In this document: positions 48,801 to 64,000 of the stretch, one piece after another
Position numbering within the stretch: position 1 is the first letter of the stretch
How the letters are laid out: each line of letters opens with the position of its first letter
Source: Paragorgia papillata
Taxonomy: Eukaryota > Cnidaria > Anthozoa > Scleralcyonacea > Coralliidae
Assembly: GCA_035771165.1 (NCBI GenBank)
Contig: JAWNZC010000002.1
Location: forward strand, 682,001 to 746,000
DNA length: 64,000 bases
Reading direction: 5' to 3'
The notes under the pieces: generated by a model
Told to the model about the DNA's origin: nothing
The model's input: the letters and a program-made list of their open reading frames with translations, nothing else
The model's database searches: none
Program-made: the position numbers and the translations under genes

Positions 48801-51800
48801 TTTATGATACTAAAAATCTGGTTAAATACGGTAAAATTAAAATAAAATAAAATGTATTAGAATTTCAAGATTTGGTTCACCTGATATCCAATTTCTTCTT
48901 TTTCTTTTGTGTGTGTGTCTGTCTGTCGCTGGCTTGCTTGCTTCCTTTTTTCATTCTTTCTCTTCCTTCCCTCCTATCTTTTCTTTTTTCCCTTCTTTTC
49001 CTTTCTTTCCTTCCTTCCCTTCTGTTCCTTCCTTTCCTTCCTTCGTTCTTTCCTTCCAACCTCATACCCAGGTTCTTATATAAGACCCTGGGTACGAGGT
49101 TGCTTTCCTTCCTCCCTCCCTCCCTCCTTCCTTCCTTCCTCCCTCCCTCCCTCCTTCCTTCCTTCATCAGAGTAGAATGTGAAGAGCTCCGCTTGAAACG
49201 TCAGTATTTCGTTATCAAAACTATTCTCAGCAGTTTACTATCTTTTCCTTCCTTCCTTCCTTCCTTCCTTCCTTCCTTCCTTCCTTCCTTCCTTCCTTCC
49301 TTCCTTCCTTCCTTCCTTCCTTCCTTCCTTGATTCATTCCCTTCCTTCCTTGATTCATTCCCTTCCTTCCTTGATTCATTCCCTTCCTTCCTTGATTCAT
49401 TCCCTTCCTCCATACCCGTGTTATCTCCCCTCTCTCCTTCCATCCGTCCTCCCTTCCTTCCTTCACTACTATATATATATTTCTACCACAATACCTTTCT
49501 CCATAAAGAAGGCTAACAGTCCAGCTACAAAAAAGAAACCGCTGAAAGAAACAAAACAATATAGCGTACACTAAATTAAGGTGGCTTGATAGGAAAATTG
49601 GAAAAAGTTATGAAAAATTAGTTTTCCCCCTGAAACATTTTGTGGTGTAAATTTGTGCCTCATTTAGTTCCTTGCATAACCCTAGTATCAGTGCTGATAA
49701 TTGAAAAGTTTTTACACTTGCAGCATTTGTGTATATGGTACACGGTACTAAAATGCTATTTAATATTATATTTCAAGGATGGATTTTGAAGGGTTAACTG
49801 AAAGTAGCTGATGCCCCTCCCCGTTGTAGTACTTCACAGAGAAAAAAACAGTCGAACTGACAATCGCTTAGACTCCCTACTAAGTCTGGTTCATACGTCG
49901 CATTTAATTCAGACGAATTGAACTCAATCAATTAAATGCGACTGTAGTGCGACGTATGAAACGAATTAAATTCGACTGAAGAGTTAAATTGGTCTGAGAC
50001 GTTGTATCCGTCACGGTGAGACGAATACAACGTCTGAAATGCGTGTTGGTTTCAGACGTCGCTGTTTCGTCGCATCGAATTAAATGCATAAATAATTATG
50101 ATAACATATTTTTTGTGCCCGTGATCAGATTTTTGTTTACTTCGCATGCGTATTGGACGTTTTTGGCGCGATCTAGCGGGATTTTCCTTGCTCGTCACTG
50201 AATTAAATTCGTCGCATGAAACGAATTCGAGTTTATGCACCAGTCAATATAAACCCCCGCACCCCCCCGGCCGGGACATAGCGGGGCATTTGACTTGCAC
50301 ACAGGTCAAATATCATCTAATGCCCCGCATCCCAGGGCAGTTTCTTTATTCTAATAGCATAAAAAGCCCCGGTCAAATGCCCCCGCCCTTTAAAACACAA
50401 CACAACATTTAAAACAACATTTTAATGAAAACTGTTTTAGCTTTTCATGAAAGGGCTCTGGGGACGAGAATGGAGACAGTCCAGAAATTTCCATACCAGT
50501 CTTTTCTCCGTCAGGGTAAAATGCCCCGGTCCTGTCCCCCGCTGATTGTTTGTATACAGTACAAAAGCAGTAAAATACCCCGGTATGCCCGGACGTTTTT
50601 CCTATCAAATCACAGGAAATTCCCCGGTAATGCCCCGCTATGTCCCGGCCGGGGGGGGTGCGGGGGTTTATATTGACTGGTGCATTACGTCGACTAGTCG
50701 ACGAAGCTAACGAACGTATGAACCAAGGCCTCAAGCTCGTTTTCCACTAGGCGACTTTTTTCGCGCGAAGCGATTATTCGCCAGAAAAAGTAGGATCTGT
50801 TTCTACTTTTTCGCGGCGAATTTTGTCGCTAACCAATCCCGTTGCTGAATTTATTTTTTCGATTCGCTTCGCGCGAAAAAAGTCGCCTGGTGGAAAACGG
50901 GCTTAAGGGTCGCCTCATAGAGATCATATAAATACTAGAGGGGGCATTGGCGGGAAAATTTGGTAACCACATGGCAGCCGCCATTACCTATGATATTTCA
51001 GTCAATTGGTTGGCAAATGAGTCGCCTGAAGATCGCCCCGCGTGAAACTGACAGTACTAGACCCAGTCCTTTGCCAACCAACGCGCCTAATGTTTGCCTC
51101 CAAAAAAATCCAAGATGGCGGCGTTCAATTACCCGCGGTTGAGGTTGACTGAAATTAAGATAGGATGGCCCCCTCTAGTATTTATATGATCTCTATGGGT
51201 CACCCAGCGATACCCAACAATATCCTGTTAAACTTCGGAATTCTCCGGTTCAATTTCGTAATTTTGAACATTCGGGTAATCACGTGGCTGGCTCAAGAAA
51301 AAATGAAAAACGCTTGGGGAAATATACAACAAACTGTAAAAAATATCGTAGTAGAAAAGTAGAACATTCAATTCTTTGATAGTGTTTCAGTACATAAATC
51401 ATAAAGTTTGGTGCTATGAAACTCTATTATGGCGCCAATATAGCAGATATTGAATGTATGGCTGCATGTCAATAATGAACTGAAAATGTCATTGTCTATT
51501 TATAATATGAAAGCCAAGCTGAATACGGCAGAGCCTTGCCTTCTATAAACTTCTTCTCCCTCTCAGAATGAAAAAAGAAAGCTCTGCTTGCAAGGTTACG
51601 CCGTATACGTGGTCTTTTGAGTTTTGACACGATGAAGCCAATCGCCATGGCATATTTTACTGATTAGTGTTGAAAAGGCAATAAACAGCATGTGGCGTTT
51701 CCTGCATGTGTCTCAACATCAAAAGTCATTACATGGTAGTGTTGTATCTTAAAAATACTATTTTTCTACTAGTATTTTATCTAAACTTGTACATAGCTAA

Positions 51801-52130
51801 ATATCGGTTGACTTACCAAGCTATCAGTCTAGTGAGGCGAGTGCCAAGATGATCGAATAAGACGCCACCGAGGAAACCGGCCGCATTGAACGAAAACACA
51901 GCTATGGTGAAAACCAAAGCCAGGCGATCATCTTGTCCAGCACATTCATCGTCCGCCGTGTCTGTAGTTGGCTTTATTATTGTCGAATTCCCAGACTCAC
52001 ACAAATCCTTAAAATATTCCTCGTCTTTTAAGATCAGAACCATGTTCGCCCAGCCATAAATAACGCCGGAAAACAACACCATCTCGATCACGCCAAACAC
52101 GGTTCTCAATATTGTGTTACTCACGGCCAT
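39853..52130 (-). CDS. SLC43A3-like: SLC43-family transporter, SLC43A3-like, copy A (10 exons, 494 aa)
   Basis: Exons in gene order: 52130-51817, 49541-49495, 48740-48664, 47869-47777, 47426-47165, 44678-44544, 43184-42988, 41691-41618, 40347-40224, 40014-39853; all GT-AG, joined length 1,485 nt. This is a major-facilitator membrane transporter; mammalian SLC43A3 carries purine nucleobases and SLC43A1/A2 carry large neutral amino acids. The substrate here is not predictable. Seen in the protein: YFKDLCE and DDRLALVFTI after TM1, the MFS motif GGVLFDHLGTRLTR between TM2 and TM3, GALDSSSVVFLIFK, a hydrophilic central loop with an acidic patch (exon 5), WLFYYFAFVQLRLWF, VPVLEVQYLSFVVQ, and HYGKLYGVASLVGAIVSLLQ near the C-terminus. 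These follow the human SLC43A3 order and length (about 490 aa). It is the downstream member of a tandem pair. Confidence 0.93.
40425..40640 (+). mobile_element. 5S rRNA-derived SINE, copy 3 (3'-truncated)
   Basis: 5S-like core at 40471-40527 (GGTTAGTACTTGGATGGGTG, then CCGCTTGGAAATGACC), continuing to the AAAATCAACACC segment and then stopping. Inserted in intron 8 of transporter copy A, 170 bp left of a MULE-like MITE. Confidence 0.82.
40812..41375. mobile_element. MULE-like MITE, intact, 564 bp
   Basis: TIR TAGCCTAGTTTCTAGGCCTT with one mismatch at the other end; exact 9 bp TSD CGCCAAGCC at 40803-40811 and 41376-41384. A 9 bp TSD is typical of Mutator-like elements. Inverted relative at 29017-29560. 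No transposase frame. Confidence 0.92.
41740..41895. repeat. CCCTGCC-type low-complexity tract
   Basis: Irregular CTGCC / TGCCATGCC repeats immediately upstream (in gene sense) of transporter copy A exon 8. Confidence 0.6.
42182..42490. mobile_element. piggyBac-like (TTAA) MITE, 309 bp
   Basis: TTAA at 42178-42181 and 42491-42494; arms of about 30 bp starting AGGTGACGTACGGTCCGTTC. Transporter copy A intron 7. A 24 bp C run follows at 42824-42847. Confidence 0.85.
43530..44000. mobile_element. MITE with GTTGTAACAAC/TTGTTCAC interior, copy 1
   Basis: Ends TTACACGCGTAAAAACGCAC and TTTTTACGCGTGTA. The interior is almost wholly AACAATGTTG, AACAAGTTGTT and GTGAACAA words. A close second copy lies at 58884-59372. 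Transporter copy A intron 6. Confidence 0.8.
44010..44244. mobile_element. MITE with GCAACTTGC interior
   Basis: Ends ATGCGATTTTTCTTGCAACT and complement, adjoining the previous element. Interior words CAACTTGCAA recur. A TTAGGGTTAGGGTTA run lies at about 44206-44220 inside the right end. Confidence 0.65.
44893..45290. repeat. Element made of CCCCGAGTTATCCCTA words
   Basis: At least ten copies of CCCGAGTTATCCCTA or its complement GGGATAACTCGGGG in alternating orientation, with CATGTGAAC words between and at the right end (CATGTGAACAGGCCC). Likely a MITE of the reiterated-palindrome type. It lies between exons 6 and 5 of transporter copy A. 45291-46890 holds the 45340-45640 repeat and otherwise nothing recognised. 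Confidence 0.65.
46895..47095. mobile_element. Palindromic member of the AAGTAGCGTGCTGCG family
   Basis: Begins ATAGTGTGCTGCGGGCAGTG and is followed by a near-perfect inverted repeat of about 180 bp (TCGAAATATAGTAAGGTTTG arms). GTCTAACGAAGGGCC and CTCGAAACGTTG lie at the centre. Confidence 0.7.
47486..47718. mobile_element. Harbinger-like MITE with TTCAACAT interior, 233 bp
   Basis: TIR A(A/G)GCCTGGCCAAACGCTTTC, flanked by TTA (47483-47485) and CTA (47719-47721). Shorter relative of 26897-27320. A (GTTT)n run follows at 47723-47750. Transporter copy A intron 4. Confidence 0.8.
47935..48125. repeat. Inverted-repeat unit
   Basis: Arms TGTGGGAGAACGGAAAATCA and complement enclose about 110 bp with a second inner pair (CTTTGGATTGG / CCAATCCAAAG). 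Confidence 0.6.
48276..48611. mobile_element. hAT-like MITE, 336 bp
   Basis: TIR CAGGGGCGGATTA and near complement TAATCCGGCCCCG; exact 8 bp TSD TTAATGAT at 48268-48275 and 48612-48619. Ends 53 bp from transporter copy A exon 3. Confidence 0.88.
48940..49480. repeat. CCTT-rich array in transporter copy A intron 2
   Basis: CCTT/CCCT tracts with a block at 49331-49405 where TTGATTCATTCCCTTCCTTC repeats four times. Paralogue B has a CCATC array at the same intron position (61421-62162). Confidence 0.9.
49542..51816. other. Transporter copy A intron 1, several MITEs
   Basis: Contains a Harbinger-like element (50236-50684), an inverted unit at 50745-50905 (CGACTTTTTTCGCGCGAAGC arms) and another at about 50927-51203 (CATAGAGATCATATAAATAC arms). 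At 49880-50235 and 50685-50730 lie the two parts of an older unit (TGGTTCATACGTCGCA) split by the 50236 insertion. 51204-51816 shows nothing recognisable. Confidence 0.65.
50236..50684. mobile_element. Harbinger-like GC-rich MITE, 449 bp
   Basis: TTA at 50233-50235 and 50685-50687; arms of about 55 bp starting TGCACCAGTCAATATAAACC and containing GGCCGGGACATAGCGGGGC. Internal GGGGCATTTGAC words. A related design is at 53789-54295. Confidence 0.82.
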
Positions 52131-53171
52131 ATTATTTTGACAGACGTTTTAATACAATCAAGCAAAAGCAACTGTTTTGCTTGGACTCCAGACTTCGAAG
52201 TACCGCTTGAAAACTTATGTAAATAATGGACCAGCTCCTTGTTTATTCAATACAGGGGCTGATTTGCATCAGTGAGTGCACGTGAAACTTCTGTTTGAAC
52301 TTTGGAGATTATTTTACAATTTCCAATGCCGTGTCCGGGTGGGGGTAACTAGTTCTCACTGGGGAAGCCCCGAATTTAGGGGACAATTTTATTGATTTGC
52401 ACGACTTCCAGATCTCTACGTACAAATTAATTCAGTTTAAAAATTAATATAAACTAAATTATGTACTGTAGTTACAACCCCACCCACAAGGCTACAACAC
52501 AATTAGTAGCACCAGCGCTACAATCACGATTTGGATCATTGCATGTTGCTCACTCTCCCCACCCCCCTTGTAATCCGAGGAAGTCTGAACGGATCTGACC
52601 TCCGTGACATTTGGATCTCCTCTGAGCAAGGTCCAAAACCAAACATAAATACAAAAGTTATGGTTTACTTTCGCAATCGGAAACGGCTCTTTTCATTTGA
52701 GATGAAAGTGATCCAAGCGTTTGCCTCACGAAAGAAATAAGGAAAGCAATAAAGAGGTCACCCCACCTCCCCTTCTTCCGAAGACTGCGCCAATATAATT
52801 GGCGTATTGAATTGCATCGCACAAGCGTTGTCCGGGGTATATAAAATAACTAAAGGGCCGATGCCAATTAAAAGAGCCAACGCCAAAAACGTCGGTTGTT
52901 ATTGATTCCGTAGGAGCCAACTCACAAACTGACCCGTGCAGGCAAAACCAAACCGAAACCGTTTTTGTCGTGCCTATTGATTCCGCACGGGCGAACTAAC
53001 GAACGGACTGAAAGCTAGTTTCCACCATGTTTCCACTCAAGAAAGTTTTCCGCAGGACAGGAACGGACAGGAAAGTTTCCTTGTGTTAAAGTCATTAGTT
53101 TCAGCCGATCACAAGACAAAGAAAACTTTCCTGTCCGTTCCTGTCCTGCGGAAGATTTTCCTGAGTGGAAA

Positions 53172-53568
53172 CTACACACCTAAAAACGCAGTCTGATCAG
53201 CTCTGATATCAGATCTGTTCAGAGAAATGTAGCGACCCTTGATACAGCCTGACAGCTACAGAATGTACCAGCGCTGATGTATAAACATTTAGTTAGAATT
53301 TCTAACAGACTGCGACAGCTCCGTAGACAACATACCTGTTCAGTCTGTTATATACAGCACTGATCGTGTCAGGCTGATACAGTTTGACAGAATCTGTTCT
53401 GAACAGTCTGTTGTAGCTGCAGGTATGATACAGATATGATATCATAGGTGTATCATATCATAGCTGATACTGCAACAGGCCGTATCAGGGGTCGCTACAT
53501 TTTTCTGAACAGATCTGACATCATTCTGCATCAGATCTGACACAGACTGTGCGTTTTTGCGTGTGTAG
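53172..53568. mobile_element. MITE with CTGATACAG-type interior, copy 2
   Basis: Close copy of 37401-37780, with termini CTACACACCTAAAAACGCA and GCGTTTTTGCGTGTGTAG. It contains an extra CAGATCTGACATCATTCTG segment near the right end. Confidence 0.8.
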
Positions 53569-53788
53569 CCTTAACTCACAGATCTGTCTTGTTAGAGTGG
53601 CTGATGACTATCGATATTTTGTCTAGCCCATGCGCCATCGTGTCTGTCTGTTGAGTGTTGAGTGTTGAGTGTTGAGTGTTGTGTGAAATCTGTTCAGACG
53701 GAAGTTGTATTTGAGGTTGAGATGAAGGTGATAACTTGAGGGTTTATAGCAAACCATACACATACAGATTCTGTTGCACCAGCATTAA

Positions 53789-54295
53789 TGTACGAGTCAA
53801 ATCCAACTGCGATCATCCCCCCCCCCCCGGGCAAATCCCGGGCATTTGACCCAAGGTGAGCTAGGGAAAAAGCGGGAATTTGACGCAAAGCAATCCCACC
53901 CGGTCGGGCATTTGACTATTGAAAAAAGTTGGTTAGCGGTTGCACGTTAAAAAATCTCCTCGTTCTAGCCATCTCTTCAGTCTGCATGATCTTGTTACCA
54001 TGAAGTATATACCATGATCTTTTCTGTCGATATCGTCAACATTTGAAAATGCCGTTGTTTAAAGTCTGCGATGCAAAGAAGGACGTTGAAACTTCATGGT
54101 AGTGAATTTTTTGTTGTCTATGCATGAAATATTTCAAACAAAATCTTTTAATACAGCCTTGACAGTCCCAGACAGTGGGGCATTTGACCGTGTTTTCGGT
54201 CCGCTATAGTGGGGAATTTGACCAAAAATTTTCGGAAAAGTCAAATTCCCGGGGGTTTGCCCGGGGGAGGGGGGTGATTGGAATTGACTCGTACA
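53789..54295. mobile_element. Harbinger-like GC-rich MITE, 507 bp
   Basis: TAA at 53786-53788 and 54296-54298; termini TGTACGAGTCAA and complement, then C/G runs and CGGGCAAA. Internal GGGCATTTGAC words as in 50236-50684. Confidence 0.78.
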
Positions 54296-55149
54296 TAACG
54301 CACTTCGCCTCCGGGGTACTGCTTCAGGATGGTACAAACATCAAAAAATCAAGAATCTCTTCCCGCTTTAATCCCTGCCTTACATACATCGCAACGTCCT
54401 GTTTTAAGTTTTCATCGTCCTGCCACAACGCTCGCCATGTTTCAAATAAGCTTTGTAACGCAAAGCATCATGGGATTTGTTTGGCAGTTCTCGGCCATGT
54501 GGCAGTCCTCGGCCACGAAAATTTTTTTTTTGCTTTTAATTTGCTTTTAATTTTTTTTAGTTTGTGTTTATTTTTAATTCAAACTTAAGTTAAAATTTAT
54601 TTGTTTTTGTTTTCGTTTCGTTTTATTTTTAAATTAAAATAGTTTTTGTTTTTATTTTAAAGTGGTTTTAATTTTCGAATTAATTTTTCAAAAAAACTGA
54701 ATGGCAGTTCTCGGCCACCATACTGCTGGAAGCTTTCTGAAAGCTTGTAGCTCATGCAGTAGCTATACAAGTCTCATTCAGGATGGTAACCTAAGAGATA
54801 ATCTCAAGATAATCTCAAGATAATCTCAAGATAACTTAAAAACAGCTATTTATATATTGATAGTATAGAATCGGACTCATCCTTGTATTCAGTCATTTAT
54901 AGTGTAACAACTCAAAGTGTCTATGGTGAAAGAACAAAGTGAAACGGTTGTAAACTACCAAGATTAGTTTTGATAATATGCACAGGGAAACCCCCGAAAA
55001 AATAATCCCAAATTATTATTATTTAGCGCTGCGCCCGTTATTGCCATACCAACTTCCCAAAATGGCGACTATATTTTCTGTGCTCAACTTATAGCCGCTA
55101 ACAATGTTTAATCCAGTGTCATGTTTTGACATGAACCGAGCATGTCATG

Positions 55150-62244
<7,095 letters not shown>

Positions 62245-63162
62245 CTAAAAAGAAGACAAAAATTGAGATTTTGTTTGAATCTAATATTTTAATTTATCGC
62301 TCAGGCTATTCACAGGCAAGATTTAGTTCATGATAAGTTGACTTAAGAACCATCATGACAGTGATCACGGTTCATATAACGTATTATTTTGCTTGGGCCC
62401 TGCCCTGGTTAACGACTAGGCTGACCCCCCCCCCCTTAACAACATAACTTCCTGACGGAAGAAACAAGTTTTATCTTGACTCAGAATGTGTCTACCCCAT
62501 TGAACTATAAGAAGAAGCTATAATTAAAATATATAAAAACAACTGCCATTTTGTAACCTACGGCAAACAAAATGGCAGTTGTTTTTATATTTTTTAATTA
62601 TTTCTCTTTTAGCTAAAGTCTTGAAGTTTCTATACCAAATAGCATTTTTCAATAGCTTCAGTTTCATGTACAGCCCAACGTTCAGCGTTAAGTATTTCAG
62701 CTCAAAACTCAGAAAACAGAAAAACAAAAAAAGATTTTTGGCTTCATCCATTCATAGGGCCTGACTTATGGAGTGAGCGTTCCAGTTCAATGGTCCACCC
62801 TGATCTGAACGCTGAAAGCCTTGCATATCCCTTCATTTTGTAGTAATCTAATTAAAGCCCAACCAATAAAAACACTTGCCTAACAGATTTACCCAACAGA
62901 TTTTGGAGTCAATGAGAAAATGGAATCAAGATCTGATCCTAGCGACTTCATTGGCTCGGAGCGATCAAAGAAAAGGCGTCTTCAACCTACCGGAGGTTCT
63001 CTCACGGCTTTTAGCATTTCTGCCAATCTGGGGACGAGATTGCATTTCTGCCATTTCGAAGGGGAGCAGGCGACGGTGTCAGATTGCGCACTTGCCTACT
63101 GCTGTTTGCAGGTGACCGCGCTGCGCGCCGAATTTTGATCGTTGTTTGCATTGTCTCAACTC
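62245..63162. other. Right-hand region without recognised gene
   Basis: Would be intron 1 of transporter copy B. Contains a perfect hairpin at about 62522-62602 (AAAACAACTGCCATTTTGT arms). I searched for an exon with the copy A first-exon pattern (YFKDLC, MFS motif) and saw none. Confidence 0.55.
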
Positions 63163-63998
63163 CTACTTGACACGGCCCAAAGTATGAGTTCACACGGAGT
63201 CAAGTACAAGTTCAGTTTAGTCAAGGTTATTTTTAATGCTCGAATCAAGTTTTTGTCAGTTGTAAATTAATGTTTATTTTTGTATCAACCAATCATGACA
63301 TTTCAGTAAGCTTGGGCGGTTTTGATTAAAATAAAAACCGACAAACCGTCCGACTCTAAACCGGTTAAACCGTAAAACCGTTTTTTCCCCAAATTTCAGA
63401 AACTAACACAATTTCAGTATTGAACTAATTGAAGGAACGCAATTTCGAATATTTAATAGCGCTGGACGTCATAATTTGGCTGTATAATTATCAATGACTG
63501 CATATAAATCACGGCAAAATATTGGACAAAAAACGAACGTTCAGCGAAAACGTTTGCTAACTTTAATTTTACTTTGCTTTTCTCATCTTTAATAGTAACA
63601 ATTTTAAGAACTAAACAAAATTATACATTGTAACATTGTAATACATAATGATGACGGTTTTCCGTTTTTTTCTAAAAGATAAACCGAAAAAACCGGTTTA
63701 ATACAAAAACCGAAAAAAACACGGTAAACCAGTAAACCGCCCAAGCTTATTTCACTTATCCCAACGAACTGAAATTGAACACTAATAACATTTAACGCCG
63801 GATCCCAGACAGCAAGTTCTGAGATAATAATTATGAAACTTAGCAAACGCGGAAGGAGATATTACTAGTGGAAAAGCTTTGTCCATTGATTTTACAGTAA
63901 AAGAGCTATTGTCGACAAGCATTTTAAATAACCTTGACTAATTAACTGAACTTGTACTTGACCCCGTGTGAACTCGTACTTTGGACCGTGTCAAGTAG
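63163..63998. mobile_element. Large inverted-repeat element at the right edge, ~836 bp
   Basis: Arms of about 75 bp starting CTACTTGACACGG and containing GAGTTCACACGG and CAAGTACAAGTTCAG, with complement at 63925-63998. Nested inside is a second unit (63308-63749) with ends AAGCTTGGGCGGTTT and AAACCGCCCAAGCTT and internal AAACCG words. The outer TSD cannot be checked because the window ends. Confidence 0.75.
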
Positions 63999-64000
63999 CA

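Larger units (their letters stand above)
52131..55149. other. Intergenic between transporter copies A and B
   Basis: Includes the promoter of copy A (just right of 52130; no TATA assigned). Elements: an inverted unit at about 53030-53170 (AGGACAGGAACGGACAGGAA arms), the CTGATACAG-type MITE at 53172-53568, and a Harbinger-like MITE at 53789-54295. Short direct repeats TTGAGTGTTGAG at 53650-53680. 54296-55149 is AT-rich without a recognised gene. Confidence 0.65.

Overview
The window looks like nuclear DNA of an animal. Five conserved, intron-rich metazoan genes are readable by eye (GT-AG introns, phases that close exactly). The rest is introns and intergenic DNA packed with short inverted-repeat transposons, SINE-like elements and microsatellites. 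I see no operons, bacterial features, rRNA operon or CRISPR. Gene content and repeat style suggest an early-branching marine invertebrate such as a cnidarian or sponge. That placement is an inference with low to moderate confidence.

Layout. 1-2150: a transposon with target duplication and a decayed fragment of a RING-finger gene. 2150-3640: a repeat with an internal array of about 205 bp units. 3893-5434 (-): an intact single-exon RING / TRAF-type zinc finger / coiled-coil / kelch protein. 6423-15747 (+): a 15-exon GGNBP2 (gametogenetin-binding protein 2) orthologue, 602 aa. 17466-21029 (-): a four-exon epsilon-like 14-3-3 protein, 261 aa. 22097-37277 (+): a 19-exon DEAD-box helicase orthologous to DDX55 (yeast Spb4), 596 aa. 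It is divergent from 14-3-3 across a shared upstream region of about 1.07 kb. 39853-52130 (-): a complete ten-exon SLC43-family (SLC43A3-like) transporter, 494 aa. 55150-62244 (-): a tandem paralogue of that transporter, exons 2-10 only. Its first exon lies beyond the right edge, and its exon 4/5 junction carries one extra base that breaks the frame.

The genes are unrelated housekeeping functions (ribosome assembly, phosphoprotein binding, transport, ubiquitin ligation) and do not form a pathway. The transporter pair is the only gene family expansion besides the RING-gene fragment.

The distinctive content is the mobile DNA. I could define many elements to the base from terminal inverted repeats (TIRs) and target-site duplications (TSDs). 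They fall into groups: 8 bp TSD (hAT-like), 9 bp TSD with TIR starting TAGCCTAGT (MULE-like), 3 bp TTA/TAA (Harbinger-like), TTAA (piggyBac-like), TA (pogo/Tigger-like), 5S rRNA-derived SINEs, tRNA-like units, and a short retroelement-like family with 11-14 bp TSDs. Several unrelated families have interiors built from one reiterated short palindromic word, which is the least explained structure here. Two elements start within 11 bp of DDX55 splice donors.
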